Part shown: positions 1-8,714 of the stretch, piece by piece
Position numbering within the stretch: the first letter of the stretch is position 1
Layout: the number at the start of each line of letters is the position of its first letter
Origin: Brevibacillus borstelensis
Lineage (GTDB): Bacteria; Bacillota; Bacilli; Brevibacillales; Brevibacillaceae
DNA: 64,000 nucleotides
Direction of reading: 5' to 3'
NCBI RefSeq assembly: GCF_003710865.1
Contig: NZ_RHHO01000012.1
Coordinates: forward strand, 166,973 to 230,972
Position numbers and translations under genes: made by a program
Notes under the pieces: generated by a model
Told to the model about the DNA's origin: nothing
The model's database searches: none
Seen by the model: the letters and a program-made list of their open reading frames with translations, nothing else

Positions 1-481
1 CCAGACAGAGATAGGTGAGCCCCGCGATCATCAGCACGAAAGCGACAATGCGAAGCAGCAAATTGACTTCCGAAAAATGGCCGTCAAACAACTGGTAAGA
101 ACCGGTGTAAAATCCGATTAATGTCGCCGCAACCTGCATCGCCCCCGCCGATACAATCAGCTTCCAGTCCAGATAGGCTGCCAAAAAGCCCAGGACGATG
201 AACGCGAGAAACGAGATTTCCTGAAACGGTGTATAGTGGTCAAATGCAATCGAGTAATAGAGAAGACCAATTCCGACCAGATACCGGATCAAGTAGCTGT
301 CCTTGCGAATGAAGTACAACGGAGAAACGATCAGTGTTGCCAGCAAGCCTGCGGAGGTGACCTTCCAGAAGTTCACATCCATCTGATACGCGATCCAGCC
401 TGCAACCCAGAGATGATTCCATAAAATAAAGATCATAAAGCCTTCTTTGTTCGTCAAGGTGTTGCGGACCAACTGAAACAT
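1..481 (-). CDS. Multi-pass membrane protein, N-terminal part (runs off the left edge)
   Basis: The frame is open from an ATG at 481 down to the window edge, about 160 residues, starting MFQLVRNTLTNKEG. A GAGGGGG ribosome site sits about 6 bases upstream. The visible part is almost all hydrophobic segments (about five or six) joined by short loops, so it is a membrane domain. The C-terminal part that would define the function is outside the window. Such N-terminal domains occur in chemoreceptors and sensor proteins of Bacillales, but nothing here decides that. A -10-like TATAAT lies at 528-533 on this strand. Confidence 0.7.
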   Translation of the reverse strand, partial: MFQLVRNTLTNKEGFMIFILWNHLWVAGWIAYQMDVNFWKVTSAGLLATLIVSPLYFIRKDSYLIRYLVGIGLLYYSIAFDHYTPFQEISFLAFIVLGFLAAYLDWKLIVSAGAMQVAATLIGFYTGSYQLFDGHFSEVNLLLRIVAFVLMIAGLTYLCL

Positions 482-703
482 ATGTACCCCCTCTTGCCTG
501 TCGTACTTGCGAAATGCTCTTGATGCCATTATAGACTGAGAAAAGTCCCAGCGACTACGAATAATGTAAGAATGTGTGAAAAAAGTTCCATCATTCGACT
601 GGTTCTGAAGATGCACAACTGGTCGTTTTCGGCCTCGCATGCTGGCCAAACAATCTGCTGTCGAATTTCGTACCCATGCCCGCCACTCCCCTATATGCAA
701 TGC

Positions 704-753
704 AAAAGCAGGTGCCCCGCTGTCTGCTTGAGACTTTGGAGCACCTGCTTTTT
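704..753 (-). terminator. Intrinsic terminator after the FAD dehydrogenase
   Basis: Perfect 12-bp inverted repeat (704-715 with 741-752). It has T-rich ends on both strands, so it could stop transcription in either direction. It lies just past the stop of the minus-strand gene at 771. Confidence 0.8.
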
Positions 754-770
754 CCGATTTATAGACTATG

Positions 771-2219
771 CTACTGCAACGATTTTTTGATGATATTACG
801 GGCGATCCATACGCCTGCAGCCCCGGCCTGTGCCAGTCCGCGCGTAATGCCCGCACCGTCGCCGCCGCAGTACAGCCCTTTGATTTCCGTCTCGAACTCC
901 TCGGTCAGCTTTGGACGGGCAGAGTAAAATTTGGCCTCTACGCCATAGAACAGTGTGTGCTCGGAAGCGATTCCCGGTGTCACCTTGTCCAGCGCCTCGA
1001 CCATTTCGATCAAGCTTTTCATCGTATTGTACGGCAGAACCAGGCCCAAATCGCCGGGAACGGCTTCCTTGAGCGTCGGCTCCAAAAACCCTTCGCGGAT
1101 GCGGGACTCGGTAGAGCGGCGTCCGCGCAAAATGTCTCCGTATTTCTGGACGATGACGCCGCCATTGGAAAGATCGTTGGCGCGTTTGCAAATTTCGCGA
1201 GCGTATTCGTTCGGCTTGTCAAACGGCTCGGTAAATTTGTGCGAAACGAGCAGAGCAAAGTTTGTATTCTGGGAGCCCAGCGCAGGGTCCTTGTAAGAGT
1301 GGCCGTTTGCCGCCATGACGCCGCTGTGGTTTTCCACGACGACGTGACCGGACGGGTTGCTGCAGAAGGTGCGCACCCTCGTCCCGACCGATGTGTTGAA
1401 GATGAATTTTCCTTCGTACAGATGCTCATTGATCTCGCGCATCACCACGTCGGACGTCTCGACCCGCACGCCTACGTCTACCTGGTTGTTGTACATTTTC
1501 AGACGGCGCTTTTTCAAAATCCCCGTCAGCCAGGCGGAACCGTCACGGCCGGGCCCGATCATCACGTTGTCGCTCAAATATTCCTCGCCGTTTTTCAGCA
1601 CCACGCCTCGAACGCGGTGACCGTCCGCTTCCTTGACCGTCAGGATATCTTCGACCTCGGTCTTGAACATCATGTCGATGCGCGTTTTCAAGTATTCATA
1701 AATCGACTTGAGAATCTCCAGGTTTTGCTCCGTGCCCAGGTGGCGCACCTCAGCTCTCAGGAGCTTCAGCCCTGCTGCATATCCGCGCTGCTCGATGCTT
1801 TTGATCGTTTCGGTCGTCGGATCGGTAATTGCTGTCGTCGCACCGTGCTCCAGGTTGATGGAGTCGACGTATTTAATCAGATCCAGCACCTGGGATGGAG
1901 CCAAATAATCGGTCATCCAGCCGCCGAATTCGGTGGTAATGTTGAATTTCCCGTCGCTGTACGCGCCGGCTCCGCCAAATCCGGCTGTGATCGAACAGGC
2001 CGGCAGACAGCCTGCGAAATCCTTCTTTCCTGCCGGGGGCGGGCAAAGCTTGATTTTCTCCTCCAAAATCGGGCAGCGGCGCGAGTAAATGTCATGGCCT
2101 TTATCAATCAACAGGACTTTTGCCTTCGGCGCTTTCAGTGTCAATTCATAGGCAGCGAAGATTCCTGCCGGTCCGGCACCTACCACAATCACGTCATATT
2201 TGTTGTTCATATTACTCAT
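771..2219 (-). CDS. FAD-dependent dehydrogenase, COG2509-type
   Basis: About 482 residues. It opens with a dinucleotide-binding motif VIVVGAGPAGIFAAYEL, followed by a cysteine-containing stretch (CPPPAGKKDFAGCLPAC) and GGAGAYSDGKFN. It ends with the FAD-binding GLYCGGDGAGITRGLAQAG. This pattern fits the uncharacterised FAD-dependent dehydrogenases of COG2509; the substrate is unknown. The start is placed at the ATG at 2219 because AGGAGG at 2228-2233 lies 8 bases upstream; the ATG at 2225 is too close to it. A longer open frame to 2276 runs through a riboswitch and is not coding. The gene is alone between its riboswitch and a terminator, so it is a single-gene unit apparently controlled by a purine. 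Confidence 0.85.
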   Translation of the reverse strand: MSNMNNKYDVIVVGAGPAGIFAAYELTLKAPKAKVLLIDKGHDIYSRRCPILEEKIKLCPPPAGKKDFAGCLPACSITAGFGGAGAYSDGKFNITTEFGGWMTDYLAPSQVLDLIKYVDSINLEHGATTAITDPTTETIKSIEQRGYAAGLKLLRAEVRHLGTEQNLEILKSIYEYLKTRIDMMFKTEVEDILTVKEADGHRVRGVVLKNGEEYLSDNVMIGPGRDGSAWLTGILKKRRLKMYNNQVDVGVRVETSDVVMREINEHLYEGKFIFNTSVGTRVRTFCSNPSGHVVVENHSGVMAANGHSYKDPALGSQNTNFALLVSHKFTEPFDKPNEYAREICKRANDLSNGGVIVQKYGDILRGRRSTESRIREGFLEPTLKEAVPGDLGLVLPYNTMKSLIEMVEALDKVTPGIASEHTLFYGVEAKFYSARPKLTEEFETEIKGLYCGGDGAGITRGLAQAGAAGVWIARNIIKKSLQ

Positions 2220-2240
2220 GTTCATATCCTCCTCGCAATA

Positions 2241-2284
2241 AAAAAACCCAACAAGCGAACGGGTATAGCGATACACCCATTCGT
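2241..2284 (-). promoter_or_regulatory. Expression platform of the purine riboswitch
   Basis: Directly after the aptamer, a 12-bp hairpin with tetraloop TCGC uses the 3' strand of P1 (CGAAT) as part of its 5' arm. A T7 run follows about nine bases later. A smaller hairpin (ACCC with GGGT) abuts the T-run. Which one terminates, and so whether ligand turns the gene on or off, cannot be decided by eye. Confidence 0.6.
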
Positions 2285-2345
2285 AGTTAGGAATTTACGG
2301 TTCCTTGTAGAGACCCTCAAACCTTATTTCTGAGGATATACGAAT
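2279..2345 (-). promoter_or_regulatory. Purine riboswitch aptamer, guanine class
   Basis: On the minus strand P1 is formed by ATTCGTA (2339-2345) and TACGAAT (2279-2285), perfectly complementary. Between them are the family's conserved joining and loop elements, including TCTAC and CCGTAAA. The J3/1 strand reads AACTACG with C at the specificity position, which in this family selects guanine or hypoxanthine (adenine switches have U). It lies about 60 bases upstream of the FAD dehydrogenase start. Confidence 0.9.
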
Positions 2346-2663
2346 CTGTCGGATTTTTCGTTTTTGAAACTCGCAACAATTTGCATGATAACGCAGATAA
2401 TGAATTATGTCAATCAATTGGATAATTTTTATTCGCCTTTTTATTGGTTTGGGCGTAAAACCATCGAAAGATCAGTCGTCTGACAACCTAAATCCGAACA
2501 TTAAAACCGAACATTCGTGATTTAACTGTGGGATTTTCGTACATCAGCAGCTTATTTCCTTCACCGGACAGCGTGCCAAGAATTCTCCCAAATAGGACCG
2601 GCTGCTCCGGACGCCTCGTACACGATCAACAGTCCTCGTGAAAGCCCTGCATGTTCTGGTATG
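2346..2663. other. Intergenic stretch with nothing recognised
   Basis: AT-rich, with no convincing gene, RNA motif or strong hairpin. It should hold the promoter of the purine riboswitch transcript (minus strand), but I could not fix -35 and -10 boxes. Confidence 0.5.
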
Positions 2664-2807
2664 TTAAATATCTTTTTTGTCCTTTTGATTTGCCTGAAGC
2701 AATTCAATAATCTGTTTGTTTTGTTTTACGAGTTCTTTTGAGTTCATTGCGATAGAGAGTAAACAAGCAAAACTCAGCATACTGAGGATAAATATACCTA
2801 AAATCAC
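2664..2807 (-). CDS. Small single-pass membrane protein, 47 residues
   Basis: GTG start at 2807 with AAGGTGA about 5 bases upstream, stop at 2664-2666. The product has one hydrophobic N-terminal helix (residues 2-20, LGIFILSMLSFACLLSIAM) and then a charged, helix-prone tail rich in Lys, Gln and Leu ending QKDKKDI. This is the layout of many small membrane-anchored peptides in Bacillales. I do not recognise a family. The next gene on the plus strand is divergent. Confidence 0.6.
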   Translation of the reverse strand: MILGIFILSMLSFACLLSIAMNSKELVKQNKQIIELLQANQKDKKDI

Positions 2808-3102
2808 ATGATCACCTTCCCTTTTTTCCCACAATTATACAAGACCACGCATCATTCATTACAATTTCTCTGATTTCGACGAGACAAAGTGAGGAGGGTT
2901 TCAGGGTTTTACATAATTTGAACAATACATACTTAACTCATTGACTCAAGAAGGCAGACAGACCCCCATTTTGCAGGTTTTCCATATCTGTCGTATTCAC
3001 CCTAAGGAAAAAAATCATATCCTATCTGGAACGTTCGGACACACTAGCCGACCTGTTCAGACACATATGCTTGAAAGTGCTAAGCGAAAAGGAGTTGAGA
3101 AG

Positions 3103-3924
3103 TTGACACATTCAGCAAACAGGACCTTCAACAGCTCTATCAAAATTGATGTCCTGATCCCGGCTATCGAGAAAGACCTTGGCACTCTTCCCTATGTCAT
3201 TGACAGTATCCGTACACAAGTAAAGCATCCGATCGGCAAGATCATGGTTGTATCGCCACCAAGCAAGCGAATCCAAGCCCTTTGCCGGCGTAAAAACTGC
3301 ACCTTCATCAATGAAAAACGCGTCCTTCCGATTACAAAAAAAGACATTCGCTACCAAACCAAACGCACCAATCGCTCAGGCTGGCTGCTTCAACAATTGT
3401 TGAAGCTGGCGGGAGGAAACCTGACCAAGCGAAAGTATTATCTTGTGATCGACGCCGACACCATTCTCATCCGCCCTCATGTCTTTCTCGTCAACGGGAA
3501 AACCGTTTTTTACTGCCGTAACTGGAGTCGTCCCGAGTATTTTCGCACCTATAAGAAATTGCTGGGGACCAAGCCAACCGCCTCGCGCTCTTTCGTTGCC
3601 CACTATATGCTGTTCGACAAATCGAAGCTCTCCCGACTGAAGTGGAAAATTGAAGCCAGGCATAAGACTAGGTGGTACTGGGCGATTATCAAGAAGACCA
3701 ACAAACAGAGTTATGCCGGCTTCTCCGAGTTCGAAACCTACGGTAACTTCGTGAAAGCTCACTACCCCGGTCATCTGGTTGCAAGAAGTGCCCTTAACAA
3801 AAGCTGCTCCTCAACACCAGCATCACTTACTCGTGAGCAACTCTTCAGAATGGCCCAGAAATACAGGTCTATCTCCTTTCATAAACGCCGCTGGTATATC
3901 CGGAAGACCGGCTTGAGAAAATGA
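3103..3924 (+). CDS. DUF6492-like protein, possible glycosyltransferase
   Basis: 273 residues from a TTG at 3103, chosen because AAAAGGAG lies 8 bases upstream; a longer frame to 2941 has no ribosome site. The N-terminal part (KIDVLIPAIEKDLGTLPYVI) resembles a nucleotide-sugar transferase beta strand and first helix. A DxD-like motif, YLVIDADTILIRP, sits near residue 120. The C-terminal part is very basic. The pattern matches the DUF6492 family as I recall it, but donor and acceptor are unknown. No signal peptide or membrane span is seen. A terminator overlaps the stop codon region. Confidence 0.65.
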   Translation: MTHSANRTFNSSIKIDVLIPAIEKDLGTLPYVIDSIRTQVKHPIGKIMVVSPPSKRIQALCRRKNCTFINEKRVLPITKKDIRYQTKRTNRSGWLLQQLLKLAGGNLTKRKYYLVIDADTILIRPHVFLVNGKTVFYCRNWSRPEYFRTYKKLLGTKPTASRSFVAHYMLFDKSKLSRLKWKIEARHKTRWYWAIIKKTNKQSYAGFSEFETYGNFVKAHYPGHLVARSALNKSCSSTPASLTREQLFRMAQKYRSISFHKRRWYIRKTGLRK

Positions 3925-3939
3925 AGAGCCCGGTTTTTT
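3907..3939 (+). terminator. Terminator of the DUF6492-like gene
   Basis: ACCGG (3907-3911) pairs with CCGGT (3930-3934), followed by a T6 run. The hairpin begins inside the last codons of the gene. Confidence 0.65.
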
Positions 3940-3944
3940 ATCAA

Positions 3945-3981
3945 CAAAAAAAGAGCGGTCCCCTGTTTAAGGACCACTCTT
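3945..3981 (-). terminator. Terminator of the alanine symporter gene
   Basis: AAGAG-GGTCC and GGACC-CTCTT arms with one internal mismatch. The A-run at 3945-3951 is the U-tract on the minus strand. Confidence 0.75.
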
Positions 3982-3999
3982 CCATATCCGTTGCCAACG

Positions 4000-5427
4000 T
4001 TATGATACTGCTTTTTTCTCGCTCGCTTCCTCTGACCAGCACTCGACCTTCGGGAGGCCTGGGATGGAGCTTGCGTGAAATACCGGATTCTTGCCGGCTT
4101 TCTTTTGCTTTGTATAATCCTTCAGAGCGGCAAATGCGACTTTCCCCAGCACGGCGATTGCAAACAGGTTGAGGAGCGCCATCAAAGCCATGAAGAGATC
4201 GGCGAGATCCCAGACAATGCTGATTTTGGCTACCGATCCGAACATGACCATGCCCACTACCAGCAGGCGGTAAATCGTCAGCCACTTCTTGTCCGACTTG
4301 ATAAACTCGATGTTGGTTTCCCCGTAGTAGTAGTTGCCTACCACCGAGCTGAAGGCAAACAAGAGGACGATCAAAGCGACAAACGAGCTTGCCCAGCCGC
4401 CTACATGCGAGCTGAGCGCGGCCTGGGTGAGGGCGATTCCGTCCAGTCCTTCTGTCGTATACATGCCGGAAAGCAGCACGATAAATGCAGTAGCACTGCA
4501 GACAAGCAGGGTATCGACGAAGACACCAAGCGCCTGAATGAGCCCTTGCTTCACAGGGTGCGTCACATCAGCTGTAGCTGCAGCGTTGGCTGCGCTCCCC
4601 ATACCCGCTTCGTTGGAAAACAGTCCTCGCTTGATGCCCTGCATGATCGCAGCACCAAGACCGCCGCCGACCACCTGCTCCATGCCGAACGCCGACTTGA
4701 CGATCAGGGCCAGCACGCCCGGAAGCTGTCCGATGTTGGTCACGACGACGAAGAGCGCAACGAGTACGTAGGCCCCAGCCATGAACGGCACGAGGAATTC
4801 AGCTACCTTCGCAACCCGTTTGACACCACCAAAAATGATAATACCAGTTACAACCGAAAGAATTACTCCCATCAGAGTGCGGTTGACGCCATAGGCAGTC
4901 TGAAACGCCTGGGTGATCGTATTCGCCTGTACGGCGTTGAACACAAACCCGAAACAGAGCGTAATCAGGATGGCGAACAGCACACCCATCCAACGCTTTT
5001 TCAGCCCTTGCTCCATGTAGTAGGCAGGGCCGCCGCGAAAGCCGCTCGCATCCTTCACCTTATAGATCTGCGCCAGTGTGCTTTCCACGAACGCAGAAGC
5101 GGAACCGATCAGGGCGATCAGCCACATCCAGAAGACAGCCCCGGGTCCTCCCACAGAGATCGCCATGGCTACACCGGCCAAATTCCCTGTTCCGACCCGT
5201 GACGCGGTACTGATGCAAAAAGCCTGGAAGGAGGAAATGCTCTCTTTCTTCTTTCCTGCCCCTTTTGCTCCTTCGCCCAGGAGGCGGAACATTTCTCCTG
5301 CCATTCGAAATTGCACGAATTTTGTTTGAAAAGTAAAATAAATACCTAAAATAATGAGCACTGCAATGAGGATTTTCGACCACAGGAAATCATTGAAAAT
5401 CCCAACAAGATTCTCTAAAAACGCCAT
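4000..5427 (-). CDS. alsT: Sodium:alanine/glycine symporter, AGCS family
   Basis: About 475 residues with roughly 10-11 hydrophobic segments. Family landmarks are visible: ISSFQAFCISTASRVGTGNLAGVA near residue 65, GGPGAVFWMW, GFRGGPAYYMEQGL, and GLFSNEAGMGSAANAAA near residue 270, typical of AGCS (AlsT/GlyP) carriers that import small neutral amino acids with sodium. The length is normal. A GGGGGTG ribosome site precedes a TTG-ATG pair at 5430 and 5427; I use the ATG, but the TTG has the better spacing. It is monocistronic, with its own terminator. Confidence 0.9.
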   Translation of the reverse strand: MAFLENLVGIFNDFLWSKILIAVLIILGIYFTFQTKFVQFRMAGEMFRLLGEGAKGAGKKKESISSFQAFCISTASRVGTGNLAGVAMAISVGGPGAVFWMWLIALIGSASAFVESTLAQIYKVKDASGFRGGPAYYMEQGLKKRWMGVLFAILITLCFGFVFNAVQANTITQAFQTAYGVNRTLMGVILSVVTGIIIFGGVKRVAKVAEFLVPFMAGAYVLVALFVVVTNIGQLPGVLALIVKSAFGMEQVVGGGLGAAIMQGIKRGLFSNEAGMGSAANAAATADVTHPVKQGLIQALGVFVDTLLVCSATAFIVLLSGMYTTEGLDGIALTQAALSSHVGGWASSFVALIVLLFAFSSVVGNYYYGETNIEFIKSDKKWLTIYRLLVVGMVMFGSVAKISIVWDLADLFMALMALLNLFAIAVLGKVAFAALKDYTKQKKAGKNPVFHASSIPGLPKVECWSEEASEKKAVS

Positions 5428-5622
5428 CAATGCACGAGCACCCCCAGTTGTCTATATATCAACAAATTATACGTCAGTTAGTTTATCACAAAACGTTCAA
5501 AAAGAAGTGTGCCAAATTTTCTATTTTGTGCTTCCCTGGCAAAACACAAATATTTCATGAATAAACGGAATATTTGTACTATGATGAGTGTTAGCAGTGC
5601 ATTGCGGGAAGGTGGCTGTTCC

Positions 5623-6810
5623 GTGCGCGATTACCGCTACTATCAAACGATATTTGCTGGAATCCCCAAGCCTTTTGCCTTTGTCGATCTGGATCTACTC
5701 GGGATCAATGCCCAGCAGATCCGCCTCCGCAGCCAGGGAAAAATGATTCGCATTGCCAGTAAATCGATTCGCAGCGTCGAGCTTTTGAAGCATTTGCTGG
5801 AGATGGATGACTGCTTTCGGGGAATCATGTGTTATTCGGCCCCGGAAGCTCTTCATCTGGCTAACCACGGTCTGGATGACCTGTTGCTGGGATACCCGAT
5901 ATGGGAGCCGGTTTGGCTGGAGAAGCTGGCTATAGCCGTCAGGGACGGACACGCCATCACATTCATGGTCGACTCGGTCGAGCATGCAGAACACCTGGAA
6001 AAGTTCGCTCGTCAGTTCAAGGTAAGACTGCCTGTATGTCTGGATGCCGACATGTCCACCGACTTTTTCGGACTCCACTTCGGTGTCTGGCGTTCTTCTG
6101 TGCGGTCCATCGAACAAGCCCTCTATGTCCTGCGCCGCATTGTCGCGTCCAATCACCTGGAGGCAGCAGGCTTGATGGGGTACGAAGCGCAGATAGCCGG
6201 GGTAGGCGACCGCGCGCCAGGAAGCATTTTCAAAAATATCGCCGTCCGTATGCTCAAGCATGTGTCTCGACGTGAAATTCGCGACCGCCGCGCCTTGCTC
6301 CTGGAAACCGTCCGACAGATGGGAATTTCCCTCCGCTTTTTTAACGGCGGCGGCACCGGAAGCCTTCATTGGACGGGAAAAGAAGACGCAATTACTGAAG
6401 TGACAGCCGGTTCCGGATTCTTTGCTCCCGGCCTTTTTGACCACTATATCGATTTTCGCTGCCAGCCGGCGGCCGGTTATGCAGTCGAGATCGTTCGCAA
6501 GCCTGCTGCTGGTATTTTTACCTGCGCTGGAGGTGGCTTCATCGCTTCGGGCTCAGCCGGGAGAGACAAACTCCCCAAGCCTTACCTGCCGAAAGGTGCT
6601 TCTCTGCTTCCAAACGAAGGGGCTGGCGAGGTACAGACACCGGTTCGCTACCGCGGAGGGGAGACTTTGCAGCTCGGCGATCCGATCTTTTTCCGCCACG
6701 CCAAAGCGGGCGAGCTGTGCGAACACTTCACCCGGCTCTACTGTGTGTCAGATGGACGTATCGTCAAAGAAGTGACGACTTACAGGGGGGATGGCTTATG
6801 CCAATCGTGA
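5623..6810 (+). CDS. PLP-dependent amino acid deaminase/aldolase (alanine racemase-fold)
   Basis: 395 residues from a GTG at 5623, chosen because GGAAGGTGG is 7 bases upstream; the frame upstream lacks a ribosome site. PFAFVDLDLLGINA, then a lysine in IASKSIRS, fits the N-terminal barrel of alanine-racemase-fold (type III) enzymes, where the lysine binds PLP. A glycine-rich phosphate-binding segment, FFNGGGTGSLHW, lies near residue 245. The C-terminal part (RHAKAGELCEHF) fits D-threonine aldolase-like proteins with a metal site. The substrate is unknown. The stop codon lies inside the start of the next gene (13-base overlap), so the two are probably co-translated and work on one pathway. Confidence 0.8.
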   Translation: MRDYRYYQTIFAGIPKPFAFVDLDLLGINAQQIRLRSQGKMIRIASKSIRSVELLKHLLEMDDCFRGIMCYSAPEALHLANHGLDDLLLGYPIWEPVWLEKLAIAVRDGHAITFMVDSVEHAEHLEKFARQFKVRLPVCLDADMSTDFFGLHFGVWRSSVRSIEQALYVLRRIVASNHLEAAGLMGYEAQIAGVGDRAPGSIFKNIAVRMLKHVSRREIRDRRALLLETVRQMGISLRFFNGGGTGSLHWTGKEDAITEVTAGSGFFAPGLFDHYIDFRCQPAAGYAVEIVRKPAAGIFTCAGGGFIASGSAGRDKLPKPYLPKGASLLPNEGAGEVQTPVRYRGGETLQLGDPIFFRHAKAGELCEHFTRLYCVSDGRIVKEVTTYRGDGLCQS

Positions 6811-8126
6811 GCAAGTCCGGAAAGCTGTGGAGAAACTGGGCCGGCAATGTGCAGAGCCGGCCTGACCAGATCGTTTTTCCGGGAAGCATTGCCGATGTCG
6901 TCGCCATCGTGAAGCAATGTGCCGGGCAGGGGCTGCGCATCCGTGTAGTCGGTTCCGGCCACTCGTTTACAGGTCTGGTCCAGACCGATGAATGCCTGTT
7001 GTCTCTTGACCGTCTGCAAGGTCTGGCAAGCGTAGATGCCGAAAAAGGAGTCGCCGAGGTATGGGCAGGGACCAAGCTGAAAGCGCTCGGCGAACTGCTT
7101 CACTCCCACGGCCTCTCTCAAGAAAATCTGGGGGATATCAATGCCCAATCCATCGCTGGAGCAGTCAGTACAGGAACACACGGCACGGGCATCCGGTTTG
7201 GCAGCCTGTCCACGCAGGTTGTCGGCCTGACCATCGTAACTGCAGCAGGTGAGGTGGTGGATTGCTCGGCTGAGAGCCATCCTTCCTTGTTTCCCGCCCT
7301 GCAGGTATCGCTCGGTCTGCTCGGAGTGATCGTCAAGGTACGCCTTCGCGTCATCCCGAAGCTGCAGCTCCGATACGAGAGCATGCGGCTTCCCGTGGAA
7401 ACATGTCTGGACCAACTGGACAAATGGACCGCAGAAAACCGTCATTTTGAATTTTTCCTGTTCCCCTACTCACAGCTCGTCCAGGCCAAACGCATGAATG
7501 AAACGGCTGACCCCCCTAGTCCATATCTGCGCTGGAATCATTTCAAACAACTCATTTTGGAAAACGGCTTTTTCTGGCTCCTCTCCGAGAGCTGCCGCCT
7601 ATTCCCGCCCCTGTGCCCGTCCGCAAGTCAGCTATCCGCCAAAGCTGTGCCTTCCGTCTCGGGAACGGGTTTGAGCCACCGTCTCTTTGCCACCCCTCGT
7701 CTGGTGCGCTTCCACGAGATGGAGTACAGTGTACCCGCCGACCGGATGAAGGAAGTAATTGAGGAGATCCAGACAGCGATCGAGCGGCACCGTTTCGCCG
7801 TCCATTTTCCCATCGAGTGCCGTTATGTAAAAAAGGACGACATCTGGCTCAGTCCCGCCTACGAACGAGATTCAGCCTACATTGCCGTCCACATGTACAA
7901 AGGCATGCCTTACCAAGCCTACTTTTCTTGCGTCGAAGAAATTTTTTGGAAATACGGAGGCCGTCCTCACTGGGGAAAAATGCACAGGATGGACACCGCA
8001 GGATTGCACAAGGCTTTCCCTCGCTTGAAGGACTTTCTGGCTGTCAGAGAAGAGTGGGATCCGCAGGCCCGATTTGCCAATGACTATCTGTCGCATCTCC
8101 TGGGCATAGCATCCGGCTCTCCGTGA
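6798..8126 (+). CDS. FAD-linked sugar-lactone oxidase (D-arabinono-1,4-lactone oxidase type)
   Basis: 442 residues. It has an N-terminal FAD_binding_4 (VAO/PCMH) domain: VGSGHSFTGLVQTDECL near residue 50, where the His in GSGHS is the usual flavin-linking residue, and SIAGAVSTGTHGTGIRFGS near residue 115. The C-terminus carries an HWGKMH motif and RFANDYL, typical of the aldonolactone oxidase (ALO) domain. Members oxidise sugar lactones or polyols using oxygen. The ATG at 6798 has AGGGGGGAT just upstream and overlaps the end of the aldolase gene. No secretion signal is seen, so it is likely cytoplasmic. Confidence 0.85.
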   Translation: MPIVSKSGKLWRNWAGNVQSRPDQIVFPGSIADVVAIVKQCAGQGLRIRVVGSGHSFTGLVQTDECLLSLDRLQGLASVDAEKGVAEVWAGTKLKALGELLHSHGLSQENLGDINAQSIAGAVSTGTHGTGIRFGSLSTQVVGLTIVTAAGEVVDCSAESHPSLFPALQVSLGLLGVIVKVRLRVIPKLQLRYESMRLPVETCLDQLDKWTAENRHFEFFLFPYSQLVQAKRMNETADPPSPYLRWNHFKQLILENGFFWLLSESCRLFPPLCPSASQLSAKAVPSVSGTGLSHRLFATPRLVRFHEMEYSVPADRMKEVIEEIQTAIERHRFAVHFPIECRYVKKDDIWLSPAYERDSAYIAVHMYKGMPYQAYFSCVEEIFWKYGGRPHWGKMHRMDTAGLHKAFPRLKDFLAVREEWDPQARFANDYLSHLLGIASGSP

Positions 8127-8300
8127 CCGTCTATTACGCATGTTTCGGCCTATTGCTTTATTGCTTCTTTGTCCGCCATTGGGGCAAGGCCCCCGGTTCC
8201 ATCAGTGACCTTTACTCCATTTGTACTTCTTCTGTTCATCCCGGACAGCTCTTTCTTTATAATGGGAGCAGACAAATCAAAGCGAGGAGGCTTCCCTTTC

Positions 8301-8684
8301 ATGGAATTCACGGCCAAGGAACACGGTTTTGTAGCACATCTGTCTTATGGAGATCTTCACGTTTCCGGTGACGAACAGTACGGGTTTCGCCCGTTTCAAT
8401 TGCTCGTTTCCTCCATTGCGGTCTGCGGCGCGGGCGTATTGCGGAAGGTGCTGGAAAAGATGAGGATGCCCTGCAGCGACATGAAAGTGACTGCGGACGT
8501 GGAGCGCAACGAGGACAAGGCAAACCGGGTGGAAAAAATCCATCTTCATTATGTCATCACGGGGGAGCAGCTTCAGGCGGACAAGGTGAAGAAAGCGATT
8601 GAGCTGGCTAGGAAAAACTGCCCGATGGCGCAATCGGTCGAAGGAAGCATTTTGATTACGGAGACGTTTGAACTGGTTTCCTGA
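8301..8684 (+). CDS. OsmC/Ohr-family protein
   Basis: 127 residues, ATG at 8301 with GAGGAGG about 10 bases upstream. It shows the OsmC-like organisation: a short N-terminal sheet (MEFTAKEHGFVAHLSYGDLHV), a helix with a cysteine in SIAVCGAGVLRKVLEKM, a C-terminal sheet and CPMAQSVEGSILI with the second family cysteine. These two cysteines are the peroxidatic/resolving pair in the family, so a role in organic peroxide or thiol chemistry is likely. A -10-like TATAAT is at about 8256-8262. It may be its own transcription unit. Confidence 0.8.
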   Translation: MEFTAKEHGFVAHLSYGDLHVSGDEQYGFRPFQLLVSSIAVCGAGVLRKVLEKMRMPCSDMKVTADVERNEDKANRVEKIHLHYVITGEQLQADKVKKAIELARKNCPMAQSVEGSILITETFELVS

Positions 8685-8714
8685 AATAAAAGATTAAAAG
8701 CTCTATAAGGGGTA

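Noticed and set aside
768..2333. Long plus-strand open frame opposite the FAD dehydrogenase
   Set aside because: It is the antisense of a clear flavoprotein gene and its 3' part crosses the purine riboswitch; no domain or ribosome site.
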